Below are positions 33,601 through 34,652 of a stretch of DNA of 34,652 bases, in pieces (position 1 is the first letter of the stretch; each line of letters starts with the position of its first letter). The stretch is from JBPYCR01 sp051846935 (GTDB lineage Bacteria > Bacillota > Bacilli > Bacillales > Amphibacillaceae). The notes below the pieces were generated by a model. The model was not told the origin of the DNA. It made no database searches and saw only the letters and a list, made by a program, of their open reading frames with translations. The stretch is taken from the NCBI RefSeq assembly GCF_051846935.1, contig NZ_JBPYCS010000027.1:1-34652 (forward strand). The letters run 5' to 3'. A program made the position numbers and the translations under genes.

Positions 33601-33671
33601 CTTTAAATTTTTAAGTGGATTTTAAAATTTGTTCTTTTGTGATTTTTTCAAATGGCAATTATGAAATTGAC

Positions 33672-34652
33672 TCAATTAACAGCGCTTCCTACTAATATGA
33701 ATGCTACTACAAGTATTATATAAATGACTAATGCAGCTACTTGCACAGGAAGTCGCTTTTTTAATGGTAAGTGACAGATTCCTGCGGCAATAAAGCCAAA
33801 GATTAATCCGCCAATGTGTGCACCCATATCAATTTGGGGAACAAGGATGCCAAATATGAGGTTTAGTGCTAATATTAATAGTACGTTTTTCCCCATCGTT
33901 TGAAAAAATATTTTTTTATATACTACTCCAAAAAATAGCAACGCTCCAAACAGGCCGAACAAGGCCCCTGATGCCCCTGCTGATACATTTGTTGTTACAA
34001 TGAAGCTCGCCAACCCCCCGCCAATACCAGCTAAAAAGTAGATAAAAATAAAACGAAATGAACCGTATATGCGCTCTACGATTGTACCTAAATAGTAAAC
34101 AGCGATCATGTTCATAACTAAGTGAAGCAAACCAATATGCAAAAACATCGATGTTACGATACGCCACCATTCTCCATCCATAATTGCTTGGTTAAACTTA
34201 GCTCCAAAACGAATTAAATTATGTACATTCATACTTCCACCACTTATTTCAAGCATAAGAAATAGAAGTACATTTAATATAATTAATCCGTAAGTTAATC
34301 TTGGTTTTCCATACGTAAATATGTTTTCTAATTCTTTCTTATTTTTATATATTTGATCGACAAACTGATGTTTCGTGTCTAACACCTTTTTCTGTTGGCT
34401 TTCTGGCGACGGGAAGTCATAAATAATGTTAATAGAAGCATTGCTGTCATTTATAAATCTCTGCTGTTCATCTTTAAAATTATTAGTATCTATGTAATAC
34501 ACTTTCATTTTCAAAGCGCGTTTTTCTTTTAACTGTAATGGTTTTTTTAATATTTCCCAGTCGTCTACCGGTGGTAAGGAAGAAAAGTATATATTGAAAA
34601 TTTCTATATTTTTACTTTGGAGCTGTTTATTTATAGACTTGGTTTTCGAAAA
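33672..34652 (-). CDS. yqgP: Rhomboid intramembrane protease YqgP/GluP (5' end outside window)
   Basis: Rhomboid serine protease, 326 residues visible; the frame stays open to the right edge, so the N terminus is missing. A soluble N-terminal domain is followed by about seven membrane helices. The motifs EWWRIVTSMFLHIGLLHLVMNM, the nucleophile GASG (Ser codon at 33969-33971) and the His in GAHIGG (33816-33818) are intact, with Ser and His 51 residues apart as in B. subtilis. In B. subtilis YqgP, helped by FtsH, cleaves the Mg2+ transporter MgtE under low Mg2+ and high Mn2+/Zn2+. Odd: the protein ends about 47 residues after the His and lacks the C-terminal TPR part of the B. subtilis protein. 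A TTG at 34514 is not a likely start. Confidence 0.92.
   Translation of the reverse strand, partial: FSKTKSINKQLQSKNIEIFNIYFSSLPPVDDWEILKKPLQLKEKRALKMKVYYIDTNNFKDEQQRFINDSNASINIIYDFPSPESQQKKVLDTKHQFVDQIYKNKKELENIFTYGKPRLTYGLIILNVLLFLMLEISGGSMNVHNLIRFGAKFNQAIMDGEWWRIVTSMFLHIGLLHLVMNMIAVYYLGTIVERIYGSFRFIFIYFLAGIGGGLASFIVTTNVSAGASGALFGLFGALLFFGVVYKKIFFQTMGKNVLLILALNLIFGILVPQIDMGAHIGGLIFGFIAAGICHLPLKKRLPVQVAALVIYIILVVAFILVGSAVN

Noticed and set aside
1..34652. CRISPR array, tRNA, rRNA or phage-defence island
   Set aside because: No regularly spaced direct repeats, no tRNA cloverleaf, no rRNA and no nuclease or toxin cluster was seen. The region is mostly core genome.

Overview
The window looks like a low-GC Firmicutes chromosome of the family Bacillaceae. 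It carries the full eight-gene spoIIIA sporulation operon, a complete comG competence-pilus operon, and a gene order that follows Bacillus subtilis yqgP to ispA in inverted orientation. The OLE RNA / oapA pair and the style of the dispersed repeats suggest an alkaliphilic or halophilic relative such as Virgibacillus, Oceanobacillus or Alkalihalobacillus. That genus-level guess is inference; no rRNA is present to settle it.

Left part (1-8500, all minus strand). Read in the direction of transcription the genes are accB-accC (acetyl-CoA carboxylase), yqhY (Asp23 family), nusB, folD, xseA, xseB, ispA, then a long noncoding segment of about 590 nt, then oapA. The noncoding segment has the position, length, strand and stem-loop-rich character of OLE RNA (Ornate, Large, Extremophilic), one of the largest structured bacterial RNAs. 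The membrane protein that follows fits its partner OapA. A good sigma-A promoter sits just in front of the RNA. This is the most notable system in the window.

Middle (9000-20000). The minus-strand operon spoIIIAA-AH is preceded by a sigma-E-like promoter and encodes most of the mother-cell-to-forespore channel. It is followed towards higher coordinates by efp and an M24 peptidase (efp lies downstream of it in transcription), yqhR, yqhP (plus strand), the patatin-like yqhO and the manganese regulator mntR.

Right part (20300-34652). Genes are yqhL (rhodanese), yqhH-yqhG (SNF2-type helicase plus partner), yqzE, comGA-GG (DNA-uptake pseudopilus), yqgY (DUF2626), yqgX (metallo-beta-lactamase fold), a 59-residue yqgW not found by length-limited ORF calling, an LtaS-type lipoteichoic acid synthase/primase (yqgS), yqgQ, an unrecognised membrane-anchored protein, a transposase remnant, and a rhomboid protease (yqgP/gluP) that runs off the right edge.

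Compared with B. subtilis, several neighbours are missing at their expected places: gcvT-gcvPA-gcvPB, lipM, sinI-sinR-tasA, aroQ, yqhQ and glcK. Intergenic regions carry decayed GC-richer repeats in at least five places. Promoters, terminators and many start codons were assigned by eye from hexamers, stem-loops and Shine-Dalgarno spacing.
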